Below, piece after piece: positions 40,130-51,188 of a DNA stretch of 64,000 bases (position 1 is its first letter; each line of letters opens with the position of its first letter). Source of the stretch: Asterias rubens (taxonomy: Eukaryota > Echinodermata > Asteroidea > Forcipulatida > Asteriidae); NCBI RefSeq assembly GCF_902459465.1, contig NC_047063.1, forward strand, positions 14,817,343 through 14,881,342, written 5' to 3'. Under the pieces are notes generated by a model. That model was given only the letters and a program-made list of their open reading frames with translations. It did not search any database and was not told the origin of the DNA. A program made the translations under genes and the position numbers.

Positions 40130-40290
40130 AAAGTTGGGATCCATATATATTTGGTGTGCGGTAACACCATGTGTGTATCTACTTGCCAGGTAGAGTTTGT
40201 TCTTAGAGAACTGTCTTGCTTTATTCTACTACCGCGGAGCAATACTTTGCTCACCCTTGTTTTAATTTGTAAGCAGAATTGAATTAGACA
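40130..40290 (+). repeat. Fragment of hairpin repeat family P
   Basis: Contains gtgcggtaacaccatgtgtg and, further on, cttagagaactgtcttgctt; the inverted form of the same order is seen at 59260-59400 and 60270-60400. Confidence 0.6.
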
Positions 40291-40384
40291 CCAGAATCAT
40301 TCTTAGTGCATATCTGTAGTTTACAGCTCGGGGAAGTTGTACCATTGTACAAAGTTTGCTCATTACCATGGATTAAATTTTTAG

Positions 40385-40985
40385 GCAGAATTGGAACTTC
40401 CCCATGCACCGTCCCAGGAAAGCCCAAGCCAAAATTAGGGACTGTTTGGGTGCCCAATTGGATTTTTCAACATTTGTAACAAAACCTGCAGCCAGCAAAT
40501 CTTCTTTAACAGTTTGTGCTGCCTTGGCACACAAACTAGCATTACTCTGTCTTCCCCATCCATCGTCAAGAAACCATAAAGATGCCTTTCTCTCGCCAAT
40601 GCTGTACTAGAGGTCTGAGGCATTTGGTAAACACATACGAGGCTGTTGACATTCCGAAAGGTAAAACTGAAAATGAGAATTACTTGGTCGAATTATCCCT
40701 GATCCCAAGAAAAGCTTAAGAACTTAGTATGATCGTGGAAAATATCAAAATGATGGTACCCAAGCCTTCAGATCAAAAGAGAACATAAAGTCCCCCTTTT
40801 GGAAGTAAGTCAAAGCTTCATTCCAATCCTCAAATTTTACTTTATCCTTCCAATAAAATTTATTTATGTATCTGAGATCTAAAATCAGCCTTTTCTTTCC
40901 AGAACTATTAATGGATACTGATTAACAATGCTTGGTGTTTCATTACATTGATAAATTAAACCCTTAATTATTAGTTCACGTACGG
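40385..40985 (-). pseudogene. DIRS-like reverse transcriptase remnant
   Basis: On the minus strand the translation, with frame changes, shows LILDLRYINKFYW and GDFMFSFDLK near 40890-40750, then VFTKCLRPLVQHWRE and the catalytic-core FLDDG near 40630-40555. This order is characteristic of reverse transcriptases of DIRS-type (tyrosine-recombinase) retrotransposons. At least two frameshifts and in-frame stops make it non-functional. It lies directly downstream of the gag-like frame at 41054-41815, as expected in such elements. The recombinase part was not found. Confidence 0.7.
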
Positions 40986-41053
40986 CTTCCATAACAAAAT
41001 CTAGCGCCGAATTGTTGTTATGCTTAATACAGAGTACTCAGTAGGGGTAGTCT

Positions 41054-41815
41054 TTAACCTTGCTGAACCACAACCAAAACAACACTATTGTCTGTGATAC
41101 TTTCCCAGAAGGCAAAAGCTGACTTGAGTCTACCTTTAACAAGCGGTTGTGCTAATCCTTGTTCATACTTAAAGTAGTTACTTGTCAATTTAAACTCGTA
41201 CCCCATTTTCTGGCTAGCTCCGATGTTCTCTTCTGCCACGATGTCTCTGTCTAACAGTGGTAACTCTAGGGGCAACTCTGAAAGATAATCTGATCGCAGT
41301 ATCAGTTGGGTTTTCTCCTGTCTCTTTTTAGTAGATGCACGTGCTTGTGCTTTGCGCATCCGCTTCTCATCTTCTGAGTCGCTGGCCAATTCGTCACGTA
41401 CGTACTCATCAACTACTTTCCACACAGCATCCAATTTGTCTGCCAGTCGGATAAGCTTGTTGCGCTTCTTAAGGTCCGCTATAGCTTCTTTTACTAGTGT
41501 CTCTGCTACTTCTTCCTTAGCACCGCCTAGACATTGGCTTACCTTTTCAAGCTTCTCTAACACTGAAGAGTTAAAGTTGTATTGAGTCTTGTAGCCTTTG
41601 AGTCTTAAAGACATGTCAGCGGCCCGCTTGAGCTGTTGTACTTCTTGGGTCGATGTTGCCAGCTTTCTCTCGTTCTTTCTCTGTAGAGAATCCAGCGAGC
41701 TATCGAAATAGTGTTTAAAATCACCCAATGCCTCTTTTATAGTTTGGCCGACTATCTCTCTTGTAAGCGAAGCAAACTGTGGGTTTGCAGAATCAGGAGT
41801 GTCACTGACAGACAT
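41054..41815 (-). CDS. Gag-like ORF of a DIRS-type retrotransposon
   Basis: An intact 253-codon frame from ATG 41815 (MSVSDTPDSANPQFASL). It contains a long helical, charged central region (near residues 30-170, with repeated Lys/Glu/Leu heptad-like spacing), an acidic patch (DELASDSEDEKRMRKAQ) and no zinc knuckle. Similar proteins precede the reverse transcriptase in DIRS-like elements, and a decayed reverse transcriptase does lie just downstream. Its surviving frame, next to a broken polymerase, may be chance or recent loss. Not a host gene on present evidence. Confidence 0.6.
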   Translation of the reverse strand: MSVSDTPDSANPQFASLTREIVGQTIKEALGDFKHYFDSSLDSLQRKNERKLATSTQEVQQLKRAADMSLRLKGYKTQYNFNSSVLEKLEKVSQCLGGAKEEVAETLVKEAIADLKKRNKLIRLADKLDAVWKVVDEYVRDELASDSEDEKRMRKAQARASTKKRQEKTQLILRSDYLSELPLELPLLDRDIVAEENIGASQKMGYEFKLTSNYFKYEQGLAQPLVKGRLKSAFAFWESITDNSVVLVVVQQG

Positions 41816-41988
41816 GTTAAGAGCAAACTTGACTGAGCTGAATTTGCTGTCCAACGTACTATTTATTAAGATGAATGGCGGTAAAGATGGCTTGTGTTGG
41901 CACGTCTGTATGCTTGTGCGTTAAATCAGTAAGTGGTCTTCCACACACCTTCTGCTGTGTCCCATGCATGCCCAAGTACAATTTTTTT

Positions 41989-42013
41989 CCGGGGGGGGGG
42001 GGGGGGGGGGGGG
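41989..42013 (+). repeat. Poly-G run
   Basis: A G tract of more than 20 bases immediately outside the DIRS-like element's 5' side. Such runs are prone to sequencing error. Confidence 0.9.
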
Positions 42014-42239
42014 ACTCAACTCGATACATGTACTAGATATCATAACACTATAGAGATTGAAATTTGAAAAGTTTTCAACATGTAGAAATAACACAGTATT
42101 CTGATTGAATACATACTGCAGGATGTAGTCAATTAGTATTGTTGTTAGTTTAGTTTCATGAATGGGAAAAAATAAAGCAGTGTGAAAAACTAATTTTGGC
42201 TGATTTTGATAAATCTTTATCTACCAACTCTAACAAAAG

Positions 42240-42545
42240 CATTTCAAGTAATACCATGTAAGTCATGTGATTATCTATATATTTTTGTTGAAGTACCATG
42301 AGCAAAAGTATACTTTAAGGCAAATAACTTGATAAAGTAATTAAAAAAAAAAAAAAAAAATCATTGATCAAGCAACCCACAAGATAAAAACCAACTGTAT
42401 TACTAATTTCTAAAAACTAGTTGAACTACAAAGCAAATAACTTGGTTAAAGTTATTAATTTTAATCAAATGCTACTTTTGATCAAGCAACTCACAAGATC
42501 AAAACTAATTTGTTTTGCTCATTTGCCAAAACATTTAGCATTCCG
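42240..42545 (+). repeat. Two copies of the gcaaataacttgat family
   Basis: Blocks at 42318-42400 and 42428-42545 share gcaaataacttg...aaagtta and tcaagcaactcacaagatca. They are tandem-like and match 44995-45100. Poly-A runs at 42341-42360 and 42727-42743 flank the region. Confidence 0.55.
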
Positions 42546-43079
42546 GTTGCATCATGTTGTGGTTACCTCATCCTCCTGTCTGACCACTGGTACTGGTTGT
42601 AAAACAGTTATCATACTATCTATCCTCTTTGAATTCGTTAGGCCAAGTAAAATAAATAACATGTTGCTCACTCCCGCCCGCCTCGGTTTCGGCGACCGCA
42701 GCGATTTTGTTTAAATTTGTTATTTAAAAAAAAAAAAAAAAAATTTCATCATCTTTCTTTCATGTAGGCCTACAACGTTTTGCCCTTCAGGTTTGCATGC
42801 CACAGTTCTTTGCACAAGGATGCGATGCCACCCACACAGAATAACTTGGGAGCAAAAAAGCAAGAATGACTCTTTAGAAATAATTACAAGGTATCAAAAT
42901 GGACACAGAAACACACACAGAATTTGAGGGCATACAGAACATACTCATAAAACCATAAAACCATCTTCAAATACGATATGGCGGCCATCTTAGACATGGT
43001 GGCCATCTTAAAAAAAAATAACAAAAAAAATTGAAAATAACAAGGACCTCCCTCACCAACTTTTTCAAAAAGTCCGGAC

Positions 43080-43545
43080 GAGCAATATTTATTTATTTTA
43101 CTTGGTCTGATTGGTCCTCTCCAATCCAAAGTTTCCAATGGTTCTCCTTCACAGGGTTTAAGTCGGTCAAAGTGAACTAAGCTTGGCTTATATGTGGACC
43201 CCTTTTGTATCCGATATTGGTCCTCTCCAATCCAAAGTTTCCAATGGTTCTCCTTCACAGGGTTTAAGTCGGTCAAAGTGAACTAAGCTTGGCTTATATG
43301 TGGACCCCTTTTGTATCCGATATTGGTCCTCTCCAATCCAAAGTTTCCAATGGTTCTCCTTCACAGGGTTTAAGTCGGTCAAAGTGAACTAAGCTTGGCT
43401 TATATGTGGACCCCTTTTGTATCCGATATGTGACATCTGACATCTTTGTTACTACCAAGTATGGGCCTTACCATCTGTCTTGTAACTTTGGAGAAACTCC
43501 CTTCTTCCTTGCTGTTTTATGGAGCCAAACAAAGACGTTTTCCGG
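43080..43545 (-). pseudogene. LTR-retrotransposon integrase C-terminus
   Basis: On the minus strand the frame reads VWLHKTARKKGVSPKLQ, then a stop where the family has Glu before GPY, then VTYRIQKGSTYKPSLVHFDR and LKPCEGEP. This is the known C-terminal module of Ty3/Gypsy-type integrase (W.GPY and H.DRLKP motifs). One nonsense change is visible. The end of the module is triplicated as a 106-bp tandem repeat (43111-43428). Upstream polymerase domains are missing. Confidence 0.75.
43111..43428 (-). repeat. 106-bp tandem repeat, three copies, from the integrase 3' end
   Basis: Three virtually identical 106-bp units start at 43111, 43217 and 43323, each beginning ttggtcctctccaatccaaa. Because 106 is not a multiple of three, each unit puts the next in another frame. 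Confidence 0.95.
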
Positions 43546-43690
43546 CACAGGTGGTTGTGAGGTTTCAATTGCCCCACAACCCTCTTTATGTTGGCGTTGC
43601 CTCCTTCCATTCCATTCAGCTATGGTTGGATCCTGGGATCCTCCTCTAGCGAAACACTCTTCTGTCCGGCATGTGCCATTGGCATTACCT
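43545..43690 (-). repeat. Single copy of the 143-bp satellite unit inside the LTR element
   Basis: Matches the array at 45230-46600 (ctatggttggatcctgggat, tctagcgaaacactcttctg) but stands alone between the integrase tail and the 5' coding start. It may be the progenitor locus of the array. Confidence 0.7.
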
Positions 43691-43913
43691 GATAATGTAC
43701 ACCAGGTTCCTTTACATCAATCCAATCTGTGATGGTTGAGGGAAATTGTTTGGGGGGATCTCCCTTGGATGGGATGTCCTCCGCTTTGGTTTGTCTCTTT
43801 GTTTCTTCATTTCTTTCTCTTTCATTTTGGTTTGATATATTTAGCAAAAGCTGTCTAATTTCTTTTCTGTTATTTTCTAGCTGGTAGTGCAACTCTTGCA
43901 GGAAGCCTTTCAT
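43691..43913 (-). CDS. Start of the LTR-element first ORF, fragment
   Basis: ATG at 43913 opens MKGFLQELHYQLENNRKEIR, a coiled-coil-like, highly charged segment of about 75 residues. It lies about 35 nt beyond the primer-binding site, where a gag frame should begin. It then runs into satellite sequence. Its function is inferred from position only. Confidence 0.4.
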
Positions 43914-43950
43914 CTATGTTGTATAATTATTATTAAATTGTAATAATCCA

Positions 43951-43970
43951 AATCCCACTTCTTTACACCA
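43951..43970 (-). other. Putative tRNA primer-binding site of the LTR element
   Basis: One base after the LTR end the minus strand reads TGGTGTAAAGAAGTGGGATT. A PBS must begin TGG (complement of tRNA CCA), and TGGTGTCAGAAGTGGGA-type sites are known from Ty3/Gypsy elements. Two or three mismatches to that remembered consensus. Confidence 0.55.
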
Positions 43971-43971
43971 A

Positions 43972-44517
43972 TGTGACACTTTTCTCCTACGACCCCCCTT
44001 CGGCTGTCCCGCCGGCTAGCAGAAAGGAGGTATAAGAATACACACTTGGTGCTTTTACTCAAAGTTAAACTGTTCGTTAATTTCTGACACCATAAAATCC
44101 TTGTCAGCAAGGGGGCTGGCAGAAAATTACGTGGATCCGTTTGAGGGAAATATACCACCAGGATTGACTATTTGAGAACAATTAATACTTTAATAAATGG
44201 CGGAATTCCTGAAGAGATGTGAAACAGCAGGCAAATGAACAATGTTTACTTAACAATTACCTTAATGGCCGATTGGAGTAAAACCAGTGATGAGTGGAAT
44301 GTATACATAGCTCATAGACTTGGAAAATAATAAAATTTTCGTTACAAATACAATCTCCTTGACAAGCACAACAGGGTACATCCCCTTTTATAAAAATTAC
44401 TCTAGTTTGCATACAGCTATTTCATAATTCTTTGATTGGGGCACATCAACACATCACAACCTGTCAGGTCAGGTGTATCTGCTAACGGTAACCTGTAGCC
44501 CGTTACAACCTGTCACA
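43972..44517 (-). mobile_element. 5' LTR of a Ty3/Gypsy-type retrotransposon
   Basis: 546 bp on the minus strand, beginning TGTGACAGG and ending AGTGTCACA, so the tips are exact 7-bp inverted repeats with TG...CA ends. A TATA-like TATAAAAGGGG lies at 44382-44392. The start motif (plus strand cgttacaacctgtcacagag) recurs at 47.2, 51.1, 51.9, 55.4 and 56.2 kb, marking other LTR fragments in the same orientation. No matching 3' LTR was found beyond the integrase tail. Confidence 0.65.
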
Positions 44518-44603
44518 GAGAAGGGGGAAGGGGTTAGGGGTGGGCATCATAAAAAAGTAGGATAGGTAGTGCACCTAAAAGAACAGCAAACACTTCTCAT
44601 GCT

Positions 44604-44770
44604 TCCACCTTGCTTGGTGGTTTTGGCAGGAAGACAGCCCTGGAACACGTAGTTGTGATAACCTAACCCTCCTCCCTTCGGCCGTCGAGAGGAGGGTTAC
44701 GCTATCGCAGCTATAGAATATAAAACCAAAGATTCTGGATGTGATTTCTCACCCAAGCAATACCATGTGG
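44604..44770 (+). mobile_element. SINE with hairpin between A- and B-boxes
   Basis: ccttgcttggtggttttggc, then the hairpin aaccctcctcccttcggccg with its inverse, then a B-box-like ggatgtgatttctcacccaa. Uninterrupted counterpart of 38877-39205. Confidence 0.6.
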
Positions 44771-44869
44771 ATTTGTCACTGCACATACAAGAACCAAGAA
44801 CAACACCATAATCAAGGAAGAATAGGTATAAACGCAAAGGGTACATAACAGCTATTTCTTTCCGTGCAC

Positions 44870-44950
44870 AACCTGTCACGTTAGGGGCATCTGCTAATTT
44901 TAACCTGTGGCCAACTACAGCCCGATTCAACCTGTCACAGAGGGGGTCCT
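44870..44950 (-). mobile_element. LTR start fragment
   Basis: Diverged copy of the LTR tip region (plus strand gcatctgctaattttaacct, then gattcaacctgtcacagagg). Confidence 0.5.
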
Positions 44951-45224
44951 CATGTATTATGACCAGGATAGGATATTTCAACTAGTTGTAAATAAAGCAA
45001 ATAACTTGATTACAGCACTGAGGTAGTGAAAAGTTATTCATGTAAATCAAATGCTACTTTTGATCAAGCAACTGACAAGATCAAAACTAATTTGTTTTGC
45101 TCATTTTCCAAAAAGCATTCAGCATTTCAAGCAATAATATTCCATGGGAAGTTGTTGACTATACCTTCTTTGTACATGTTGTACCATGTAAGTTAAGTGC
45201 AAATCTATATAAATATTTGACCTT

Positions 45225-46605
45225 CCCTCCCATTCAGCTATGGTTGGATCCTGGGATCCTCCTCTAGCGAAATACTCTTCTGTCCGACGTTGGTCCGACT
45301 GACCCGGCACAGGTAAAGTGGTTTCCATCGCCCCACTATCCTCTTTATGTTGGCGTTGTGTCCTTCCCTTCCATTTAGCTATGGTTGGATCCAGGGATCC
45401 TCCTCTAGCGAAATACTCTTCTTTCCGACGTTGGTCCGTCCAACCTGGCACAGGTAAAGTGGGGTTTCCATTGCCCCACTACCCTCTTTATTTTGGCGTT
45501 GTGTCCTTCCCTCCCATTCAGCTACGGTTGGATCCTTGGATCATCCTCTAGCGAAATACTCTTCTGTCTGAGATTGGTCTAACTGACCCGGCACAGGTAA
45601 AGAGGGGTTTCCATTGCCCCACTACCCTCTTTATGTTGGCGTTGTGTCCTTCCCTTCCATTCAGCTATGGTTGGATCCAGGGATCCTCCTCTAGCGAAAC
45701 ACTCTTCTGTCCGACGTTGGTCCGTCCAACCTGGCACAGGTAAAGTGGGGTTTCCATTGCCCCACTACCCTCTTTATTTTGGCGTTGCGTCCTTCCCTTC
45801 CATTCAGCTATGGTTGGATCCTGGGATCCTCCAGTGAAATACTCTTCTGTCCGACGTTGGTCCGACTGACCCGGCACAGGTAAAGTGGGGTTTCCATTGC
45901 CCCACTGCCCTCTTTATGTTGGCGTTGTGTCCTTCCCTTCCATTCAGCTATGGTTGGATCCAGGGATCCTCCTCTAGCGAAATACTCTTCTGTCCGACGT
46001 TGGTCCGACTGACCCGGCACAGGTAAGTGGGGTTTCCATTGCCCCACTACCCTCTTTATGTTGGCGTTGTGTCCTTCCCTTCCATTCAGCTATGGTTGGA
46101 TCCAGGGATACTCCTATAGCGAAATACTCTTCTGTCCGATGTTGGTCCGACTGACCCGGCACAGGTAAAGTGGGGTTTCCATTGCCCCACTACCCTCTTT
46201 ATTTTGGCGTTGTGTCCTTCCCTTCCATTCAGCTATGGTTGGATCCTGGGATCCTCCTCTAGCGAAATACTCTTCTGTCCGACGTTGGTCCGACTGACCC
46301 AGCACAGGTAAAGTGGGGTTTCCATTGCCCCACTACCCTCTTTATGTTGGCAATGTGTCCTTCCTTTCCATTCAGCTATGGTTGGATCCAGGGATCCTCC
46401 TCTAGCGAAATACTCTTTTGTCCGACGTTGGTCCGTCCAACCTGGCACAGGTAAAGTGGGGTTTCCATTGCCCCACTACCCTCTTTATGTTGGCGTTGTG
46501 TCCTTCCCTTCCATTCAGCTATGGTTGGATCCTGGGATCCTCCTCTAGCGAAATACTCTTCTGTCCAACGTTGGTCCGACCGACCAGGCACAGGTGATAG
46601 TGGGA
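45225..46605 (-). repeat. 143-bp satellite array, about ten copies
   Basis: Units of 140-143 bp start at roughly 45230 and continue to 46605. Each contains ctatggttggatcc, tctagcgaaatactcttctg, ccgacgttggtccg and ggtttccattgccccacta. Differences between copies are few, so the expansion is recent or homogenised. Two variants of one segment (gactgacccgg versus gtccaacctgg) are interspersed. On the minus strand each unit reads as part of SDQRRTEEYFARGG and DPTIAEWKGRTQRQHKEG, but the unit length shifts frame from copy to copy, so no long protein is encoded. Confidence 0.95.
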
Positions 46606-46619
46606 TTTCCTCTGTCTCA

Positions 46620-47205
46620 CCATTTCGTTACAATATTTACAATCTCCTTGACAAACACAACAGGGTACATCCCCTTTTATGGTAATTACTTTAGTTTGCA
46701 TACAGCTATTTCATAATGCATTGTTTAAGGCACATCATCAGTTTAATCTTCTTTTTTTTGCGTTAAAAACAAAATTTGTAGGCCTTCTTTTGAAAGTTGG
46801 TAAAATTATCATGCTGCAAATATCAACATTGCTATAAGCTATGCCGGAAGTGTCTGGCTCTTTAAAACCGAGCTGGGATCCTGTTTTAAATTTGGAAACC
46901 ATGCATGCCTAGCATGCCTATCTGTCAATTAAAACACCCAGCCGATTTTCCACATGAGCAAGATTGTTTTGAAGCTGTGAACTTTTTCGCCTAATCTGTC
47001 ATTTAAAACTTGTGGAGGTTATACATGTACATGATATATTTACAATTGCCTTGAAAAAAAGGGTACATTTTATGAGATTTACTTTAAGTTTGCATACAGC
47101 TGCATAATGCATTGATTTAGGCACATCATCACATCACAATCTGTCAGGTCAGGTGCATCTGCTAACGGTACCCTGTAACCCGTTACAACCTGTCACAGAG
47201 TAGGG
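46620..47205 (-). mobile_element. LTR fragments abutting the satellite array
   Basis: 46624-46745 (acaatctccttgacaaacac, gggtacatccccttttatgg, tagtttgcatacagctattt) and 47040-47205 (cacatcacaatctgtcaggt to aacctgtcacagag) match the LTR at 43972-44517. The LTR sequence jumps straight into satellite near 46620. Confidence 0.6.
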
Positions 47206-47283
47206 GGAAGGGGTTGGTGGGGGGCTTCATCAAAAAATAGGATAGGTAGTGCACATAAAAGAACCCAGAACACTTCTCATGCT

Positions 47284-47440
47284 TCCACCTTGCTTGGTGG
47301 ACTAGGCAGGAAGAATTATGTAGTTGTGATAACCTAACCTTCCTCCCTTCGGCCGTCGAGAGGAGGGTTACGCTATCGCAACTATAGAACATAATGGCAA
47401 ACATTGAGGGTTTGGTTTGCCACCCAAGCAATACCATGTT
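47284..47440 (+). mobile_element. SINE with hairpin between A- and B-boxes
   Basis: ccttgcttggtggactaggc, hairpin cttcctcccttcggccgtcg with its inverse, then gagggtttggtttgccaccc as a decayed B-box. Third copy of this family. Confidence 0.6.
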
Positions 47441-48260
47441 TTGGTATCTGCACGAACAAATTCTTGAAAACTCGAATACAGTACATTGGGCAAAAAATGA
47501 CAATTCAGAAACTATTGTTATATTGAAATACTAACTTGGGAGGGGGCAATACAGCTCCATACATGTGCTGGCTATCACCACACCATCGGGATTGAAATTC
47601 TAAAAGTTTTTCCAAATGTAGAAACACAGCATTCTAATTGAATACATACTGCAGGATGTGTTCAATAAGAATTGTCATTAGTTTAGTTTAAAAAAAGAGA
47701 AACATAATAGTGTGAAAGTATTTTAGGGTACTTTACAACTCATGGTTACAATTTTATGACAGAATCTTAGTCCATGTGACACTCTATTTCGTAATGGGGG
47801 CATGAAGTCACTACAGTTGGCCCAAACATTAAGGTCTCAACTGCTGACTGGACCAGTGAGCTTATATTATATTCCGATTATCCTCATCTCTGTCAAAGTT
47901 CTCATCAACTTCAATGGTGACACTTTGTAGAGGCAGTTTCCTATATTAGTGCATGGTGGAGGCAAGGGGTGGTTTTCTAGAGGCCATCCTCTGCAGATAC
48001 ATAAAATTAAACCATGCATGAATGTAGGTGCTGCCAGTGTTAAAAATTTACTTCAAAGTTAAATTCTAATTATACATTTGTTACCTATCTTTAATAATTA
48101 AAAGGAGCATTGTGTTCAAAAGATAGCATAAAAAAACAAAACTTTAATAGTTACAACAATTTTTAACTGTGAACCTGATGAGTGTGTGTGTAAACACTAC
48201 AACCACACTCATGATCATTGGTGGGTAATTGAAACGACCTAATGTCAGAAACAGAGTGTG
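47441..48260. other. No gene seen
   Basis: The block near 47570-47700 (aatacatactgcaggatgtg) matches 42050-42140, beside the DIRS-like element, so it is dispersed repeat. Otherwise featureless. Confidence 0.4.
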
Positions 48261-48295
48261 GTATTACTTGATGAGAGACTGACGTGTGATGAGAT

Positions 48296-48311
48296 GTGTG
48301 TGTGTGTGTGC
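48296..48311 (+). repeat. (GT)n microsatellite
   Basis: A short gtgtgtg run. Confidence 0.85.
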
Positions 48312-48412
48312 GTTAAAATAAAACCTGTAGCTATTTTTTGTCTCACAAAAAGTACTGTAGCTTGGAAGGTAGGCTTGGGTGCAATTACAAATAAATGTTG
48401 GAAATTCATGGG

Positions 48413-49467
48413 TTACCAAGGCCAATAGAAATTGCTCAAGCCTACCATAAAACATGAGATGGTGCAGGTGAAGATGGAAGACTTTTGAAGAAACCAGGGG
48501 TCCTTGGTGTGCACCATCAGTAGGGTACCCCAATTGTATATGAGGACATAAAGACACCTAGTTATTTCAGGGAGTTTCCGAGAGAGGTCATAGTGGGATT
48601 GGCAAGGAGGAGCTTTCTGGTTGGTGGTATCATGGTGTTTGGACTTTTGATCTAGATCTGAGACCCTGGGCAGACACTTGCACTTCCTGATGTCCTCCTC
48701 AAGCTGTGACCTGTGGTTGTTGGGCATTTCGGCGGTTCCTGTGAGTAATGGCAGGGTGGGAGTTCGCTGGGATGTTTGCTGGGGTATCAGGTCCTGGCTG
48801 TATGGTATGCCAATGTTGCACCATTAAGGATAGCAGCTGATGGAATAGGGGTTATTGTGGTTGCCTGTGTTGTCAGACGGGTCTTCGTAAGTGCTTCTTT
48901 AATCTGTGTTAATCTGGGTGGGTGGTTGTCGATAGTTCTATGAGGAGGATGTATGTGGCTAATCGTGAATGTAAGGCGCTTCATTACAGGGTGTAGACTT
49001 GTAAGGTGCATATGTAGTCCAGACTTGAGGCTGGCATTTAACGGGGTCCATGGCGCCAGCACAAGTTAGTCCGGTGATGATTACTACTGATTTAATCCAT
49101 CAATGGTACCTAGATGGGTTAAATTAGTACGAGGGAGCTGGGCGAAGCTTGTGTGGATCTCGGGAGATGTCAAGCTCAACTCTGTAGGCTCACATCTTGC
49201 TCGTTGGAGCCCCGGTAATGAAGTTATTGCAGTCTTACAGGCATTATTAGTTACATACATTCTTCCCACTGAACCATCGATAAGCACACATTCAGAGGAA
49301 CACATTTTCTGGAGGCCAGAGAGCCGGCTGCTGCACAGACGATCACCGTAGCTCTTATCCATCAGTTGCCTAACTTGATGCTGCAAGGTTGGCATGGTAT
49401 GCAGACGGGGCTTGGAACCTCGGCCATTCCAGTGGCTTCTGCTCTGTTCATTATTCACAGGTGCCAA
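48413..49467 (-). other. Unassigned block with three consecutive minus-strand open frames
   Basis: Frames at 49467-49084, 49062-48787 and 48727-48413 lie head to tail on the minus strand with small gaps, in a segment of higher GC content than its neighbours. I recognise no domain. The arrangement could be a decayed transposon ORF with frameshifts or exons of a gene; splice sites joining them were not convincing. Confidence 0.3.
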
Positions 49468-51188
49468 TGAAATGCTTGATGATCACATCTCACAGCTTGT
49501 ACAGGTGGGCACCAAGAAGGTTAAGTCTCTGACTGGGGCCTTGGTGTCTTGATCAAGAGCCCGGGCATCAAGATTCCATTAATTGGGGAGTAAGTCCTTG
49601 ACATGACCACTTCTCTCTCTCCCCCTTAGTGAAATAACTAGTGATGTCAAACCACCTGTCCTTATATACAATGCATTATCATCACCAATCCTTATAACAC
49701 ATTAGTGCATAATAGTCATCTTGCATGCGTGCTGCACACTTACAACCCTGCGCATCAACACCTTAGATCACACAAAATGCCAAAATAGGTATATATCCTG
49801 TAAAACAAACAGGAATCATGTAATGTGTCTTAAAATGACCTTGATCCAGCCTGTTCTGTCTACTGTAAAATCAAAAGAGAGAAAAACAAACACAAGTTGG
49901 CTTTGGGAGGAAATAAATTCAAGAATGAAAAATTATTTACATCTCTTCTTTTTGTGTGCTTAAAAAGTATTTAAAAAAGAAAAATCCTTCAATGCTGCAT
50001 ATTTTAACCATGTGGCTGCAATTCTTCTTGAAAACATTTTTCTTCTTCTAATTTTGACAAAAAGAGCTACCAGTTGCGTGTAGATTGACTGGCCTAGGAA
50101 CTTTTTGTACTGCCAGTGGAGGATTGTCTTAAACAAAACTTTCCTGGCAGATTTCAAGAAAGTAACATAACTTCAACAAGAAACCTCCCGTCACAAACTC
50201 AACACTGGACTTAAATTTCAAAATGACTGGATCATCCTGAAATAATTCATCCAAAATTGAAAAAGAAGCACACAAAAACCACCTTTTCTTTGAGTATCAA
50301 TGGAAATGGTTGAAAGGTTCATGGCATGACTGATGATTTGTGCAAAAATTTAAACAGGGACATTCGCGGCATGTGATGCAGCAGCGTGTAGTGTACCTAT
50401 TATGCTCCTAGACTGTGTTAAGGACTACTGGTGATGTGGGTACTCTAAAAGGAAGTAGCTATGATTGTGGTTGCCCTGTGAATAACTGACCACCCCTCCA
50501 TTTGCAAATGCTCTACTCATTATGGAATGGAACAGAACAAGAATGCACATTTATTGAATACTAGGGTCTAATTGTTGGGAATGTTATCATCTGCTCATTA
50601 GTGCAGCTTATGGATTTCATCAAATTGCTTTTGCATATTTTGGAGCCCTTGGAGTTTACTGCGAAAAAGTGGTCTTCAAGGCTTTAGTTTGGTAGAAAAG
50701 AAACATTTATTTTTGATGGTTTTTTTCCCAAATTATTCACACTTTTCATGTAATGACTTTTGATCATGACATTTTTGTACGTCATATTAAAAAAAAAAAA
50801 TCATGACATGCGTATACTCTGAAAAAAATCAATTGAAAGAAACGAAGGACAAAATGTACAACATAATGAGAACGAGTATGAGTTTATGGAGGGGGTGGTG
50901 GGATTGTGATGGCATTAATGTGTCGTTATGGTTAACCAGAAATATTAAGGCTACATTTAAAGGGCATATAGCTACTTCCTATTGCATAAGGCACACCATT
51001 ACATCATATTGGTCAGGTCAGGTGCTTATATTAGCTTGCATCTGCTAACGGTAAACCTGTAGCCCGTTACAACCTGCCACAGAGAGGGCCCTCCTCGCCC
51101 TGCTACAAAACACCACCCCATTGTAGCAAAGATGCCACCATCTAAACATCATGGTGGTGAGGACTGGTTTCTTCAAAAGTTAACAGCA

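Noticed and set aside
45225..46605. Repetitive protein gene on the minus strand
   Set aside because: The unit length is not a multiple of three, so the apparent peptide changes frame at each unit; no splice signals or start context recur.
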